Origin: Eucommia ulmoides
Lineage: Eukaryota > Streptophyta > Magnoliopsida > Garryales > Eucommiaceae
Direction: 5' to 3'
Assembly: GCA_016647705.1 (NCBI GenBank)
Contig: CM028330.1
Coordinates: 47,954,397 to 48,018,396, forward strand
Length of the DNA stretch: 64,000 nt
Part shown: positions 11,190-24,440 of the stretch, in pieces
How the letters are laid out: each line of letters starts with the position of its first letter
Numbering within the stretch: position 1 is the first letter of the stretch
The notes under the pieces: model-generated
Told to the model about the DNA's origin: nothing
What the model saw: the letters and a program-made list of their open reading frames with translations, nothing else
The model's database searches: none
Position numbers and translations under genes: made by a program

Positions 11190-13600
11190 AAGGACAAATG
11201 GTTCCTGGATAGTGGTTGTTCTCGACACATGACGGGAGAAAAATCTAAATTTACGTCTTTGACACCTAAAGATGTAGGTCATGTGACATTTGGAAACAGC
11301 GCAAATGGTAAAATTATTGGTATATGTAATATTGATAATGGGTCTACAACTATTAAAGATGTTCTCGTCATAGATGTTCGTAAACATAACCTGCTTAGTA
11401 TTAGTCAATTATGCGATAAATGTTATAATGTTATTTTTTATCATGATAGATGCATAATTAAGAATGGGCATAATAGTAGCATATTATTTTTGCATCATGA
11501 TTTGAGAATGTTTATACTTATTCATTTGAGGATTTCTGTTGTCAAAATTTATCTTGTTTAAATGTACTATCTGAGGATAGTTGATTATGGCATATAAGAC
11601 TTGGGCTTGCTAGTACGGAATTACTATCTAATATATTTAAGAAAAGTCTTGTACATGACTTACCTGCATTGAAATATGTAAAGGATAAAGTATGTGATAC
11701 ATGTCAATTAGGTAAGTAGTCTAAATCATCATTTAAGAAGAAGTTGCACACTTCCACATCTAGATGTCTTGAAATGTTATATCTTGATTTATTTGGTCTA
11801 AATACCATAGCTATCTTGGGAGGTAAATTTTATGCATTCTTAATTCTGGATGATTATTTTAGATATACATGGGTGTTCTTTCTTGCTAAAAAAGAGTGAA
11901 GTTGCTTCTATTGTTTCTAAGTTTTGTAAACGTATTCAGAATGAGAAGCAATATAGAATTATTAGTATCCATAGTTATAAAGGCAACATGTTTGAAAATG
12001 ATGAGGTAATTAGTTAATGCGATAAGCATGGGTATGCTCATAACTTTTCCGCACCAAGATCACCACAACAAAATGGTATTGTTGAGAGGAAGAACATGAT
12101 GCTTTAGGAAATTATCAGAACAATGCCAAATGATAATCGTCTACCCAAATATTTTTGGGCCAAAACAGTAAGTACAACTTGCCATGTGGTAAATAGAGTA
12201 GTTATTCGAAGAGGTTTTAATTAAACCCCTTACGAAATTTGGAATTGAGGGAATTGATTATGATGCAATCAAGAAGATTGGAAGCTATGAGATGAGACTT
12301 ATGCGCCTGTGTCTAGATTAGAAGTTATTAGAATGTTACTCGCACTTGCATGTTCATGTAATTTTAAATTATATCAAATGAATGCAAAGAGTGCATTGTT
12401 GAATGGCTTTAAGCAATAGAAGTTTATGTGGAACAACTAGCAGGATTTGGGAGTGATAAACTTCCCAATCATGTATTTGAACTTCGAAAGGCTTTATATG
12501 GGATCAAACAAGCTCCAGGAGCTTAATATGAGAGACTTAGCCGATATTTGATCGAAAATGGCTTTCGACGGGGTCTTAGTGATATAGCATTATTTATAAA
12601 TAAAACTGATACTAACATCCTATTAGTATAGATTTATGTTGATGATATTATTTTTTGTTCTACTAATGAGGATGTTTTTGAAGAGTTTACCAAGATAATG
12701 CAAGTCGAATTTGAAATGAGTATGATGGGGGAGTTTATATTCTTTCTTGGGTTTCAAATCAAACAAACCGAAGAAGGTATTTTTATTAATGAAGCCAAGT
12801 ACACCAAATAGTTGTTGAAAAAGTATGGCTTGGATGGCGCTAAAGAGTATAAAACTCCCATGGCAACAGTTACGAAAATAGATAAATATGATACAGGGAA
12901 AAACGTAAATGAGAAAATGTATTGAGGTAAGATTAGTAGCTTGTTGTATCTTATTGCTAGTAGATCTGATATAATTTTTAGTGTTTGCTTCTGTGCTAGA
13001 TTTCAGTCTTGTCCTAAAGAATCACATTTAACTACGGTTAATCGTATCTTTCGGTATTTGAATGGGACAAGTGACCTAGGATTATGATATCCTAGGAGAA
13101 GTTACTTCAAGTTAACTAGTTACTCCAACGTTGATTTTATTGGATGTAAAGTTGATCGTAAAAGTACAAGTGGGTCACGTCACTTTTTAGGACATGCCTT
13201 GGTTTCTTGGTCTAGCAAGAAACATAACTCAATTGCCTTATCCACTACTAAGGCTGAGTGTACGGTAACTAGTAATTGTTGCTCTCAAATTCTATATGTT
13301 AAACAACAATTAAATGATTTTGAAATATGTATGGAGCAAGTCCCCGTTTATTATGATAATAAAAGTGCTATATGCTTAAGTGAGAATCCGACACAGCACT
13401 CACGAACTGAGCACATAGAGATTAGACATCATTTCATTCGTAATCACATTTAGAAAAATGATGTTACTATTAAATATATTGATACCTCCGATCAACTTAT
13501 CGATATCTTTACCAAACCTCTAGTAAAAGTTCAATTTGTGAAAATTATTCGATGTTTAGGTATGGCTAGGCATAACGTTGTTTGCCTAGAATGATGATTT
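11190..13600 (+). pseudogene. Copia pol pseudogene, body 1 (protease, integrase, RT, RNase H)
   Basis: Domain order is that of Ty1/Copia. Protease: KWFLDSGCSRHMTG near 11200. GAG-pre-integrase: LWHIRLG and CDTCQLGK near 11587-11720. Integrase core piece: SAPRSPQQNGIVERKN near 12050. A deletion near 12240 then jumps into reverse transcriptase (DETYAPVSRLE). The RT catalytic box YVDDI is intact near 12640. RNase H pieces include VSWSSKKHNSIALSTTKAE (13199) and YDNKSAICLSENP, ending at GMARHNVVCLE near 13590. Stops and frameshifts are frequent, so no polyprotein can be made. The RT lineage looks SIRE-like (Copia with long LTRs), by inference from motif style. Confidence 0.85.
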
Positions 13601-13943
13601 TGGGTCTCCGTCCCCACTTTTTGAGATGATCAAGGGGGATAACCGGTTTGATGTTTAAGCGAGTTAAATAATGTTTTGGAATTTGTTCGACTAAACATTG
13701 CATTAATTAACGAATGACCTAAGTCAAATTGGTGATTGAGCTTTATTTGATATTGTTAATGTTATATTGATTTTTGGGCGTATGTTGAATATCCGTTGAA
13801 TTATATTTAAATTTGTCTTTATGATTATAATGATTATGCCTAAATGAGTTAAATACTCGTCCTCAGATTTAGGGGTGCATGGTTATATTTTTTGTTTTGA
13901 AGAAAATATCAAAATTAATTATCATCAAGAAAAAATGAGAGAT

Positions 13944-16293
13944 TGTTGATCCCTAGGTTTTGATGGTCAATTAAGTGTTGATATTTTTAGTAGAATTAAT
14001 ATGTTGATTGAGTGTTTCAGAAAAAGAGTTTCATATATTTGATTATGACGAAGACATCATGAAGAAAATATAAAGGGTACAAAGATGAATGCAATGAATA
14101 AATGAAGAGTGTTGAAGATCTTCAATAAATTAGGTGAAAACAACTCAATACTCTTATACTCTTAGTGCAACCCGAATTAGGATCACAAACGATACTATTA
14201 AACGAGTTATGTTTTTGTGTGTTGATATGATAGAGTTTGGATTCTAATTATTAATTAAATATGAGCTCCTTAAGTGAAATTGAAAATGAAAATTGACCTA
14301 AATGAAAATTATGATTACAGTATAGAAAGTTGAAGTTTAGGGTCAATTTAGTCAACCAAGAAAAGCAATCGGTTAACTGAATCAAAACAGTGGATTTTGA
14401 AGTAGAAATTAGCGAAGGAAATGACTAACCAGCACCAATTAGTCAACTGATCAAAAAGGATTAATCAACCATTTAAAACACTAAGGTTTTCAGAGCAAAA
14501 TATGAAGTTCCTGAAGTAATCGATCAACCGACCAAAGGCGATCGATCAACCGATAGGCTTAAGGGTGAAAAAGTGGAAGCCTCTGAACCAATCTGTCAAC
14601 CGATTGGGAGCTAATCGGTCAACTGACTGTGCTAAAATTTGGTAGAGAAAACTCCTTGAACCAATCAATCAACTGACTGAAGGGAGATCGGTCAACCAAT
14701 TGGGGTCTTAGGTTTGGATTGGTTTCAATGTTGAATCAATCGGTTAATCGACGGCCAAGGATCGGTCAACCGACTGTTTTGGTTGAGATTTCAAGGAACT
14801 TGGGATTTCGGTCAAAAACTAGCCTTTTTTTATGATTCCAAGGGAGAAGTTTGGGGCATTTGAACCTACTGAAGATATGGAACATGTATTTGTATATCTC
14901 TATTGATTTGGTCTGCATAATTAAAGATTCTATGAATTTTAGCAACTAAATACTTCCTATCTTTGTAATTAATAATTGAGAAATATTTTATAGACTTATT
15001 TGAGAGTTTTGAAAGTTATTTTTAAGTGAATTACACCGGAATTGAATGATTATGTTATATAGGGTCTAAGAGTGTCTTTTAGAGGTATATCTTTTGAAAA
15101 GTAGTCGTTGGAGGGCTTAATATCAATATATATATAGACCTGCGAAAATTAGATAAAAGATATCAAGAACTATCAGTTCCTATGCTTTCTAAGAGCTATC
15201 ATTCTGTCGAGATTTTTTGAGAGAGATTTTGTTCTAAAAATCTTGATCTAAAGTGCTGATTGATTTGACTTCACCAACTTGAGCTATCTTGCGATTCAAT
15301 TTTCATTCTTTGGTCTTTTCCGGGTGAGATCGTTCCTAGCTATTGTTTTTAATTTTGACTTCATATTATTATTGATTGCTTGGATTTAAGATCGATAAAA
15401 AATCGTTTTGAAATTTAAGAGCATAAAAAAAATTAAAACAATTTTGTGTGTTTATCTAATTACTTACTTTAATTTGTGTTACCCACACTTATTTATTAAT
15501 AAGATATTAATTTGCCTCACATTGAATCTATTGCGTAGTAAATTTTGAGACATTAATCGAGTATAACTGTATTGAGGTGATAGAAGTTACTTGTGGGAAG
15601 AAACTCATTATTTTTTGTATTTGTGTGTTTGAGCGGATCAGACATGGTTGGGTCAGTATCTAGTCAGGATAGTTAGGTTTCAATTTTTTTCGGTGAAAAT
15701 GATTGAGGTTCAATTTTTGTCCTAAGGATAAAATGGCTAGGTTATTCTTTTCCTTGAAAAGAATTAAGTTTGATTCTTCCTGAAATTGAATTATTTTTTG
15801 TGAATTTTAAAGGTTCAATCTCTAGCTGGGAAAATAATACTTGTCAGAGCTGTGAGCTTATGATTCTTCCTGTAATAGAATTAGGTTAGTCTTTAGTCTG
15901 GTAAAAATATAAGGTTATTCCTTAGCTAGGGAAAAGAGAAATTATAAAGGTTGATTCTAAGCCTGGGAAAATAATCGTTGCAAGGGTTTAGTTCCTACTG
16001 TTAAAGGAATCAGGTGTTTAGAGGTTGCAAATCTCCATGAAGCTCGGGAGACAGGATTAGGTAAGGCTAGTTTGCTGAACCAGGATATATCTTGATGTGG
16101 TGCATTGTTATTATTCCTTACATTTTGTTTGGATGTGCACCTAGTTATAAACACTTATTCGCTACATAACGAATATAATAATTGATTTAGGAAAAATTGA
16201 TTATTTGATATTTAAGTTGAAAGATTTATTCATTTGAATTTTTTTTAACTATCTAATTCACCCCTCTCTTTTGGGTAGTTCACTGGGCTAACA
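13944..16293 (+). mobile_element. Long-LTR Copia family: LTR 2 (complete, shared)
   Basis: It begins TGTTGATCCC after a purine-rich tract (AAAAAATGAGAGAT) and ends GGGCTAACA, followed by the PBS-like TTGGTATTAGAGCTGG; length 2350 bp. It is at once the 3' LTR of body 1 and the 5' LTR of body 2. Between 14340 and 14800 are many copies of short motifs such as ATCGGTCAACCGACT. A gene-free transcribed-leader-like stretch precedes the PBS. Confidence 0.88.
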
Positions 16294-16351
16294 ATTGGTA
16301 TTAGAGCTGGTTTAGCTCAATTAGCTTAAAACCCTAGCTAAGGAATATCAC

Positions 16352-17705
16352 ATAGCGTACCTGATAGGCACACTAGGTGAAAGGCAATCTATGCACTATT
16401 CACCTTTATTTGTAAATGAAAACTATTCATTTTGGAAGAAAATAATGATTGTTTTTCTTCAAGCCACCAATTATGATGTGTGGTTAGCTATTGAGGACGG
16501 TCTATTCACTCCTAAGGCGAATAGAGTACCTAAGAAAAAAGAGCAGCTGACCACTTCTGACAAACAGAAACTTTCTATTAATTCTCAAGCTATTAATATT
16601 CTATTTAGTTCTGTAGATGCTAACGAATATACCAGGGTTTCAAGTTGTGGATCGGCGAGAGAAATGTGGGACCAGTTTCAAATCACCCACGAAGAGACAA
16701 ATCAAGTGAAACAGTCTAAGATCAATGTCTTAGTTTGTTAATTTGAACTATTCAGAATAGGAGAAGCAGAATCTATTCAAGATATATATACAAGATTCAA
16801 CAATATTTGCAACAACCTTAGTCAACTCAGAAAGCCCTATACTATGGAAGATAAAGTGCAAAAGATTCTAAGATCATTGACTAATGTCTAGGAGCCAAAA
16901 GTAATTACGATAGAGGAAGCTAAAGATGTTACAGTCTATGTTATTAATGAGCTCATCTGCAACCTAAAGACTCACGAGATAGCTATACGAGGATATAAGG
17001 ACGAAATGAAAAACACAAAAAAAGAAGTCATTGGCATTGAAAGTTCATAAAAATGAGGAAGATGATGATAGTGACGATATCAGTCTTGACAGCGAGCAAA
17101 AAAAGGATGTGGCACTTCTCACGAAGAATTTAAGAAAAATAATTCGATGAACATTTTGGGGAAAGAAAATTTTCAACATGAGAAAGAAAAATATCAACAT
17201 GAGCAATGTGGAATACTACAATTGTCACAAGACTGGACACTTCCAATCTAAATGTCCTAAACCAAAAAAAAAAAAAAAAAAAAAACGAGAAGAAGAGAAT
17301 GGAAAAGAAGAAGGTAAATAAAAGTAAGAAGAAATCGATGAAAAACACTTGGGATAACTCTAAGTCAAGTAGCTCAGAAAAATCAGGCAGTGACGATTCA
17401 TCTATGCGTGCTTTGATGGTCATTGGAGATGAGGTACCAAAATGTTGTAGTTCTTGTCCTTTAGATTTTGATGATTTATTTGATTTTTATTAGGAACTAA
17501 GACATGATTATAAGAACCAGTGTTCTCAAATTAATACCCTACAAGGTACAATTAACACACTTAACAATCAAGTGTTGAAATTTGATTCTAAAAATATTGA
17601 ATTCAAATCTAAGATATCGGATTTACATTTGATTGTTCTCAAATTTGCAGGTGGTGAGAATGATTTAAAAATTCTTTTGGGTAGTTCACGAGGTATCTTT
17701 GATAA
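16352..17705 (+). pseudogene. Copia gag pseudogene (body 2)
   Basis: This is the better copy of the gag described at 7443. The start codon aligned to ATG 7443 has become ATA (16352). The longest clean run is 16391-16738 (NENYSFWKK, TNYDVWLAIEDG, YTRVSSCGSAREMWD), then a TAA. Gag continues through YTRFNNICNNLSQLRK (16787), a Lys-rich run around a 22-base poly-A (about 17263), and SSSCPLDFDDLFDFY. The zinc knuckle near 17210 reads YYNCHKTGHFQSKC: the first Cys has become Tyr while the Cys, His and Cys that follow remain. Confidence 0.82.
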
Positions 17706-17929
17706 AGCTGGTGTAGGGTTTCAGAAAAATCTTAAATAGAAGAGATTTCATAATTCTTTTCTGAAACCAGGGATCTTGTTAGATGTTATAAATATAATGT
17801 TGTGGGACATACTATTAGTAGATGTTTTTCTAAATTATCTAGATGCAGACAAGTTTGGGTTCCTAAAAGAACTAAAATTGTCCGAACTAACAAAATAAGA
17901 CCCATGTAGATTGGGTAGCACTTAGGAAC

Positions 17930-19725
17930 TATTTGAGGGGCTTCTTGCAAGTTACTCTGAAAGCATCAATAGGCAGGAACAAATGGTTCCTAGATAGTGG
18001 CTGTTCTCGGCACATGACGGGAAATAAATCTAAATTTACGTCTTTGACACCTAAAGACGGAGGTTATGTGACATTTAGAGACAACACAAGGGTAAAATTA
18101 TTGGTATCGGTAATATCGGTAATGGGGCTACAACTATTAAAGATGTTCTCCTCATTGATGGTCTTAAACATAACCTGCTTGGAAGAATGGGCATAATAGT
18201 CATATTACTTGTTGCATCATGATTTGAGAATGTTTATACTTATTTATTCGAGGATTTCTCTTCTCAAAATTTATCATGTTTACTAGACTGGATTTTCATT
18301 CCATGATTGGCACTAAATAGGTTTTTTTGTAAAAAAATGGATGAAAAAGGTATGGTAATTAAAAATAAAAAAAAAAGATTAGTAGCACAGGACTATAATC
18401 AAGAAGAGGGAATTGATTATGATGAGACTTATGCCCATGTGACTATATTAGAAGCTATTAGAATGCTACTCGCATTTGCATGTTCACGTAATTTTAAATT
18501 ATATCAAATGGATGTAAATAATGTATTCTTGAATAACTTTCTAACAGAAGAAGTTTATGTCGAACAACCACCAATATTTGAGAGTGATAAACTTCCCGAT
18601 TATGTGTTTAAATTTCGAAAAACTTTGTGTGGGTTCAAACAAGCTTCGAGAGTTTGGTATGAGAGACTTAGCCAATATTTGATCGAAAATGGTTTTCGAC
18701 AGGGTCTTAGTGATATAACATTATTTATCAAGCAAACTGATACTGACATTCTATTAGTACATATTTATGTTAACGATATTATTTTTGGTTCTACTAATGA
18801 GGATTTTTGTCAAGACTTTGCCATGATAATGCAGGTCAAATTTGAAATGAGTATGATGGGAGAGTTGACCTTCTTTCTTAGGTTGCAAATCAAGTAAACC
18901 AACGAAGGGATTTTTATTAACGAAGCCAAGTACACCAAAGAGTTGTTGAAAAAGTATGGCTTAGATGGTGCTAAAAAGTATAAAACTCGTATGGAAACAA
19001 TTACAAAAATAGATAAAGATGATACAGGGAAAAACGTAAATGAGAAAATGTATCGAGGTATAATTGGTAGCTTGTTGTATCTTACTGCTACTAGACCTGA
19101 TATAATGTTTAGTGTTTTCTTGTGTACTAGATTTCAGTCTTATCCTAAAGAATCTCATTTAACTGCAATTAAGCAAATATTTCGGTATTTGAAATGGACA
19201 AGTAACTTATGATTATGGCATCCTAGGAGAAATTACTTCAAGTTAACTAGTTACTCCGACGCTAATTTTACCGGATGCAAAGTTAAGAATAAAAGTACAA
19301 GCAAGTCATGTCACTTTTTAGGATATTCCTTGGCTTCTTAGTCAAGCAAGAAACAGAACTCAATTGTCATATCCCCTACTGAGGCTAAGTATACGGCAGC
19401 TGGTAATTGTTGCGCTCAAATTCTATAGATTAAGCAACAATTAAATTATTTTGGAATATGTATGGAGAAAGTTCCAATTTATTGTGATAATAAAAGTGCT
19501 ATATTCTTAAGTAAGAATCTGATACAACACTCATGAACTAAGCACATAGAGATTAGACATTATTTCATTTGTGATCACATTTAGAAAATTGATGTTACTA
19601 TTAAGTATATTGATACCTCCGATCAGCTTGCCGATATCTTTACCAAACCTCTAGCGAAAGATCAATTTGTAAAAATTATTCGAGGTTTAGGTATGGTTAG
19701 GCATAACGATGTTTGCCTAAAATGA
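17930..19725 (+). pseudogene. Copia pol pseudogene, body 2 (protease, RT, RNase H; integrase deleted)
   Basis: Protease motif WFLDSGCSRHMTG is at about 17983. Near 18180-18300 the sequence jumps past almost the whole integrase. RT is open for 196 codons from 18307 to 18894 (KKKRLVAQDYNQEEGIDYDETYA, LYQMDVNNVFLN, VWYERLSQYLIENGF). The catalytic box reads YVNDI near 18771, so one active-site Asp is Asn. After a TAA at 18895 (CAA in the aligned copy), RT and RNase H continue to 19212 and beyond, ending GMVRHNDVCLK near 19723. A purine tract (AAAGGGGGAG) follows near 19765. Not functional. Confidence 0.85.
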
Positions 19726-20076
19726 TGATTTTGGGTCTCTATCCCCACTTTTTGAGATGACAAAGGGGGAGAAATGGTTTAATGTTTAAGCGAGTTAAAT
19801 AATAATTTGGAATTTGTTCGCCTAAGGATTGCATTTATTAACGAGAAATCTAAGTCGAATTGGTGATATTGAGCTTTATTGGATATTGCTATTGTTATAT
19901 TGATTTTTGGGCGTATGTTGAATATCCTTTGAATTATATGTAAATTTGTCTTCATAATTATGATAATTATGCTTAAATGAGTTAAATACCCGTCCTCAGA
20001 TTTAGGGGAGCATGGTTACATTTTTTGTTTTAAAGAAAATATCAAAGTTAATTGTCATCATAAAAAAGGGAGAGAT

Positions 20077-22410
20077 TATTGATCTCTAGATTTTGATGGA
20101 TAATTAAGTGTTGACATTTTTTGTAGAACTAATGTGTTTGTTAAGTATTTCTGAAAAAGTGTTTTATTTATTTGATTATGATGTAGACATCATGAAGAAC
20201 AAGTAAATGGTATAAAGATGAATGCAATGAATAAATGAAGAGTGTTAAAGATCTTGAAGAAATTAGATGAAAACAACTCAATACTCTTATACCCTTAATG
20301 CAACCCGAATTAGGATCACACACGATACAATTAAACGAGTTATGTTTTTGTGTGTTGATATAATAGAGTTTCGCTCCTAATTATTAATTAAATATGTGAT
20401 CCTTATGTGAAATTGAAAATAAGAATTAACCTAAGTGAAAATCATGATTACAATATAGAAAGTTGAAGTTCAGGGTCAATTTAGTCAATCGAGAAAAGAA
20501 TCGGTTAACTAAATCAAAACAATGGAATTTGGAGTAGAAATTGGTAAAGAAAATGATCAACCAACAATAATCGGTCAAATGATCAGAAAAGATTGGTCAA
20601 TCATTTGAAACAGTAAGGTTTTCGAAGCAAAACGTGAAGTTCTTGAAGCAATCGGTTAACCGAGCAAAGGCGATCGGTCAATCGATACGCTTAAGGTTGA
20701 AAAAATGGAAGTCTCTGAACCAATCCATAAACCGATTGGGAGGCAAGCGATCAACCGACTACGCTGGAACTTAGCAAGGAAAATTCCCTAAACCAATCGA
20801 TCAATCGACTAGGATCTTAGGTTTGGCTTGGTTTCTATGCTGAATCAATCGATCATCCGATGGACAATGATGGGTCAACAGACTATTTTGGTTGAAATTT
20901 CGAGAAACTTGGGATGTCAGTTAAAACCTAGCATTTTTTATGATTCCAAGTGAGAATTTTGGGATATTTGAACCTACTGAAGATATAGTACATGTATTTG
21001 TATATCCCTATCGATTTGGTCCACATAATTAAAGATTCTCTTAATTTTAGTAACTAAATACTTCCTATCCTTGTGATTGATAATTGATAAATATTTTATG
21101 GACTTATTTGAGAGTTTTGAAAGTTATTTTTAAGGGAATTACACCAGAATTGAATTATTATGTTATATGGGGTCTAAGAGTGTCTTTTAGAGGCATATCT
21201 TTTGAAAAATTATTGTTGGAACGCTTGAAATCAATCTATATATATATACCTGCGAAACTTTGATAACAGATATCAAGAACTATCAGTTCGTACTCTTTTC
21301 TAAGAGGTATCATTCTACTGATATTTTTCGAGAGAGATTTTGTGCTAAAATTCTTGATCTAAAGTGTTGATTAATTTGGCATTATCAACTTGAGCTCTCT
21401 TGCTATTCAATTTTCATTCTTTGGTGTTTTCCTGGTGAGATCATTCTAAGCTATTGTTTTTAATTTTAACTTCATATTATTATTGATTGCTTGTATTTAA
21501 GATCGATAGAAAATCGTTTTCAAATTTAAGAGCATAAAAATCTTTTTAAAATGGTATTGTGTGTTTATTTGATTACTTTCTATAATTTGTGTTACCCACA
21601 CCTGTTTATTAATTAGATATTAATTTACCTCACATTAAATCTATCACGTAGTAGATTTCTGGACATTAATCGAGTATAACTGTATTGAGGTGATAGAAGC
21701 GCCTTGTAGAAATAAACTTATTATTTTTTATATTTGTGAGTTTGAGTAGATTAGACACGATTAGATAGGTGTCTAATCAGGATAACTAGGTTTCAATCTT
21801 TTCTGATGAAAAATATTGAGGTTTAATCTTTGTCCTAAGTATAAAAAGGTTGGGTTATTCTTTTCCTTGAAAAGAACTAGATTTTAATTCAACCTGAAAT
21901 TGAATTAATTTTAAGTGAATTGTAAAGGTTCAATCCTTACTTGGAAAAATGATACTTGTGAGAGTTGTGAAGTTGTGATTCTTCCTGTAATAGAATTATA
22001 TTAGTTTTTAGCCTGGTAAAAAAATAAGATTTTTCAATAGCCTAAGAAAAGAGAAATTGTAAAGATTGATTCTGAGCTTGGGAAAAGAATCGTTATAACG
22101 GTTTGGTTCCTACCGTTAAAGAAATCAGGGGTTTAGAGGTTACGAATCTCCATGGAACTCGAGGGACTGGATTAGGTAAGGTTAGCTTATTGAATCAGGA
22201 TATATCTTGGTGTGTTGCATTATTATTATTCCTTACATTTTGTTTGGATGTGCTCCTAGTTATAAACACTTATCTGCTGCGTAACGAAGATAATAATTGA
22301 TTTAGGAAAAAATGATTATTTTATAATTAAGTGTTAAAAGATTTATTTTTTTAATTTTTTTTTTTAACTACCCAATTCATACCTCTATTGGGTAACTCAC
22401 TGGGCCAACA
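20077..22410 (+). mobile_element. Long-LTR Copia family: LTR 3
   Basis: It starts TATTGATC (first G changed from TGTTGATC) after AAAAAAGGGAGAGAT, a good polypurine tract, and ends ACTGGGCCAACA; 2334 bp. It is closely similar to LTR 2 throughout, including the GGTCAACC repeats at 20480-20890. Immediately downstream the sequence is the RNase H of an unrelated Copia element, so 22410 is a clear insertion edge. Confidence 0.87.
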
Positions 22411-22424
22411 GTATTTATCCTAAA

Positions 22425-22841
22425 TAGTGGAGACGTTAGTTAAAGCAGTAGTAAGCAAACTACAATTACATATTTCACTACTAAGTCCGAGTACATTGTC
22501 ACTTCCAACGCAGCTAAAGAAGGTTTATAGATTAAGAAGTTTAGTTTTGAACTTCAGGTGGTTCCAACCATTGGGTCATCAATACCTTTGTATTGTGACA
22601 GTAGTAGTGCTATAACTCCACCAAGGAAACCATGATCTCATCATAAATTGAAGCACATAGATCGACACTTCTATTTTATTTGTGGAATCATTATAAGGAA
22701 TAATATTGATATTAGGAAAGTATACACATATAATATGGAAAATCCGCTCACTAAGACTATGACTTTACAACAGTGAGATTGACATATTCTAAAGATGGGT
22801 ATTAGATCCCATTCTGATTGGTTATAGTACTAGTGGGATAT
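22425..22841 (+). pseudogene. RNase H tail of a second Copia family
   Basis: In shifting frames this reads as the end of a Copia polyprotein: TTKSEYIVTSNAAKEG, VVPTIGSSIPLYCDSSSAI, then LKHIDRHFYFICGII and VYTYNMENPLTKTM. The final IL.MGIRS..DWL phrase is followed by GTGGGATAT and the LTR start TGTTAG. Only the C-terminal third of RNase H remains; the rest was displaced by the long-LTR Copia chain whose edge is at 22410. Confidence 0.8.
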
Positions 22842-24440
22842 TGTTAGATGTAAGTTTTATATTCAATCTTGTAATATTGCATTCAAGTTAATCTCAAGTA
22901 TTAATAAAAGGTATTCTTGACGTTATTCCTATGATTATATCATTATCGTTGTAGACCTTGAATGATAAGTAGAATGTTTGACTATTTGAAATGATTAACT
23001 AGGATGAGACCAGAGACATTTGGTAACTCAATGTTCTGAATTGTTCCTAGTTGGCATTGGATTGTTGAAAATGATCTTCAACAATCTAAGCTACCTTAAT
23101 CCGATGTTTTTCCTTTCAAGAAATTGTGAGTCTTAATCCATTAGTATGAGTTCATAGAAAATCTGCGAGGAGATTTACTAATAGTAGTAAGAGACCTAAC
23201 ATGATCATCCATGATATCCTACATAGTAGTTTTACTGGAGTCAAAATTGGACATCTGAAGTGTAATTGTATCAAATTTTTTAACTTTAGGTATTGTATAT
23301 TACATGTATGGGTTGCTATACTTTGATAATATTAAGTGTTATTCTATTATCATGAGCCTTCAAAGGTATTCATTGGGTATAGCAGGACATACATGTGAAT
23401 ATACAAGTATGTAAGAAATAATCTACCACTCTTATAAACAAAAGACATGACTCATGTGATTCAGTTTAATATAATTCACCCAAGTCTCTGGCCATTTCAA
23501 TGTGATAATTAGAATGAGTCTTCAATTGGTATTAAGGAATCAATCAAATAAATATCATTAGACTATGGATTTTTGAATTAATCATATCTTGTTGGTCCTT
23601 TCAGGTGCATAGATAGAGGGATCTTTGAATACTCTTATCACACCTGAGAGGATTCTCTTGGTTAAAGTCCTTCCCACTGGATATGGTTGTGATATGTGCA
23701 AGACTTGCAGTCGGAGGAAATGCTTGAAAGAAAAAAAACAGAATTCTTTTGGAAGGGCAATATTGAAATTGTTCTATTTTTATTGATTAATAAATTACTT
23801 TTACCATCTAACTTTTGGTATGAACCTAATAGGTCACACATAATAAAGAATTAATATTAGAAGGGCCCTTAAAAAAAGAACAAGTATTAATGTTAAACTT
23901 CAGAAGTTCGAGAACCAAAGTATAAATATAGAAAAAGAGTCCAGGGTTATGAACCTTAGACAATATTTATAACGTGGAAGGCCCCTTAAGGCTGCCACTT
24001 TATAAATTTGGCCACCATTTTGGAATTTTCAGCCATAGCCTTTTGTTTTGTGTCTGTGAAATTTCATTTTTCATATTCACTCAATGATTTGAATCTTACT
24101 ACCTTATTAGATTCAAATTGGAATTATCCTGGAGTCTTGGGATTAGATCTAATCGTTAATAATCTAGAGAATTTTTTTTTTTTTTTTCTGAAATCCTCGA
24201 TGTGGATACTGTTAGAGGTGGGGCATTTGTTCTACTTCTGAGAGAATCAAACCTCCAATACCGATTTTGTTTATGTTCAAACACTCTCAAAAGAGCCTAC
24301 TCGATTTACACCCCGAGAACTACCAACTTTGAGGCTGAAAAATCGAAAGATGTAATCAATAGTTCAATTAAATGTGATTTAATATTTTATGTTATATTAT
24401 TTTAATGTTAATATGATTAGATTCAACCTTAAGGAATTAC
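22842..24440 (+). repeat. LTR-like dispersed repeat, copy B
   Basis: It begins TGTTAGATGTAAG directly after the RNase H tail and a purine-containing GTGGGATAT, the normal position of a 3' LTR. It aligns to copy A (1022-2450) from about 23052 on. The exact end is not clear because the homology between copies runs to about 24440 without an obvious CA end or PBS. Confidence 0.65.

Noticed and set aside
17130-17423. Phe-rich 97-codon minus-strand frame
   Set aside because: Antisense of the poly-Lys stretch of the Copia gag.
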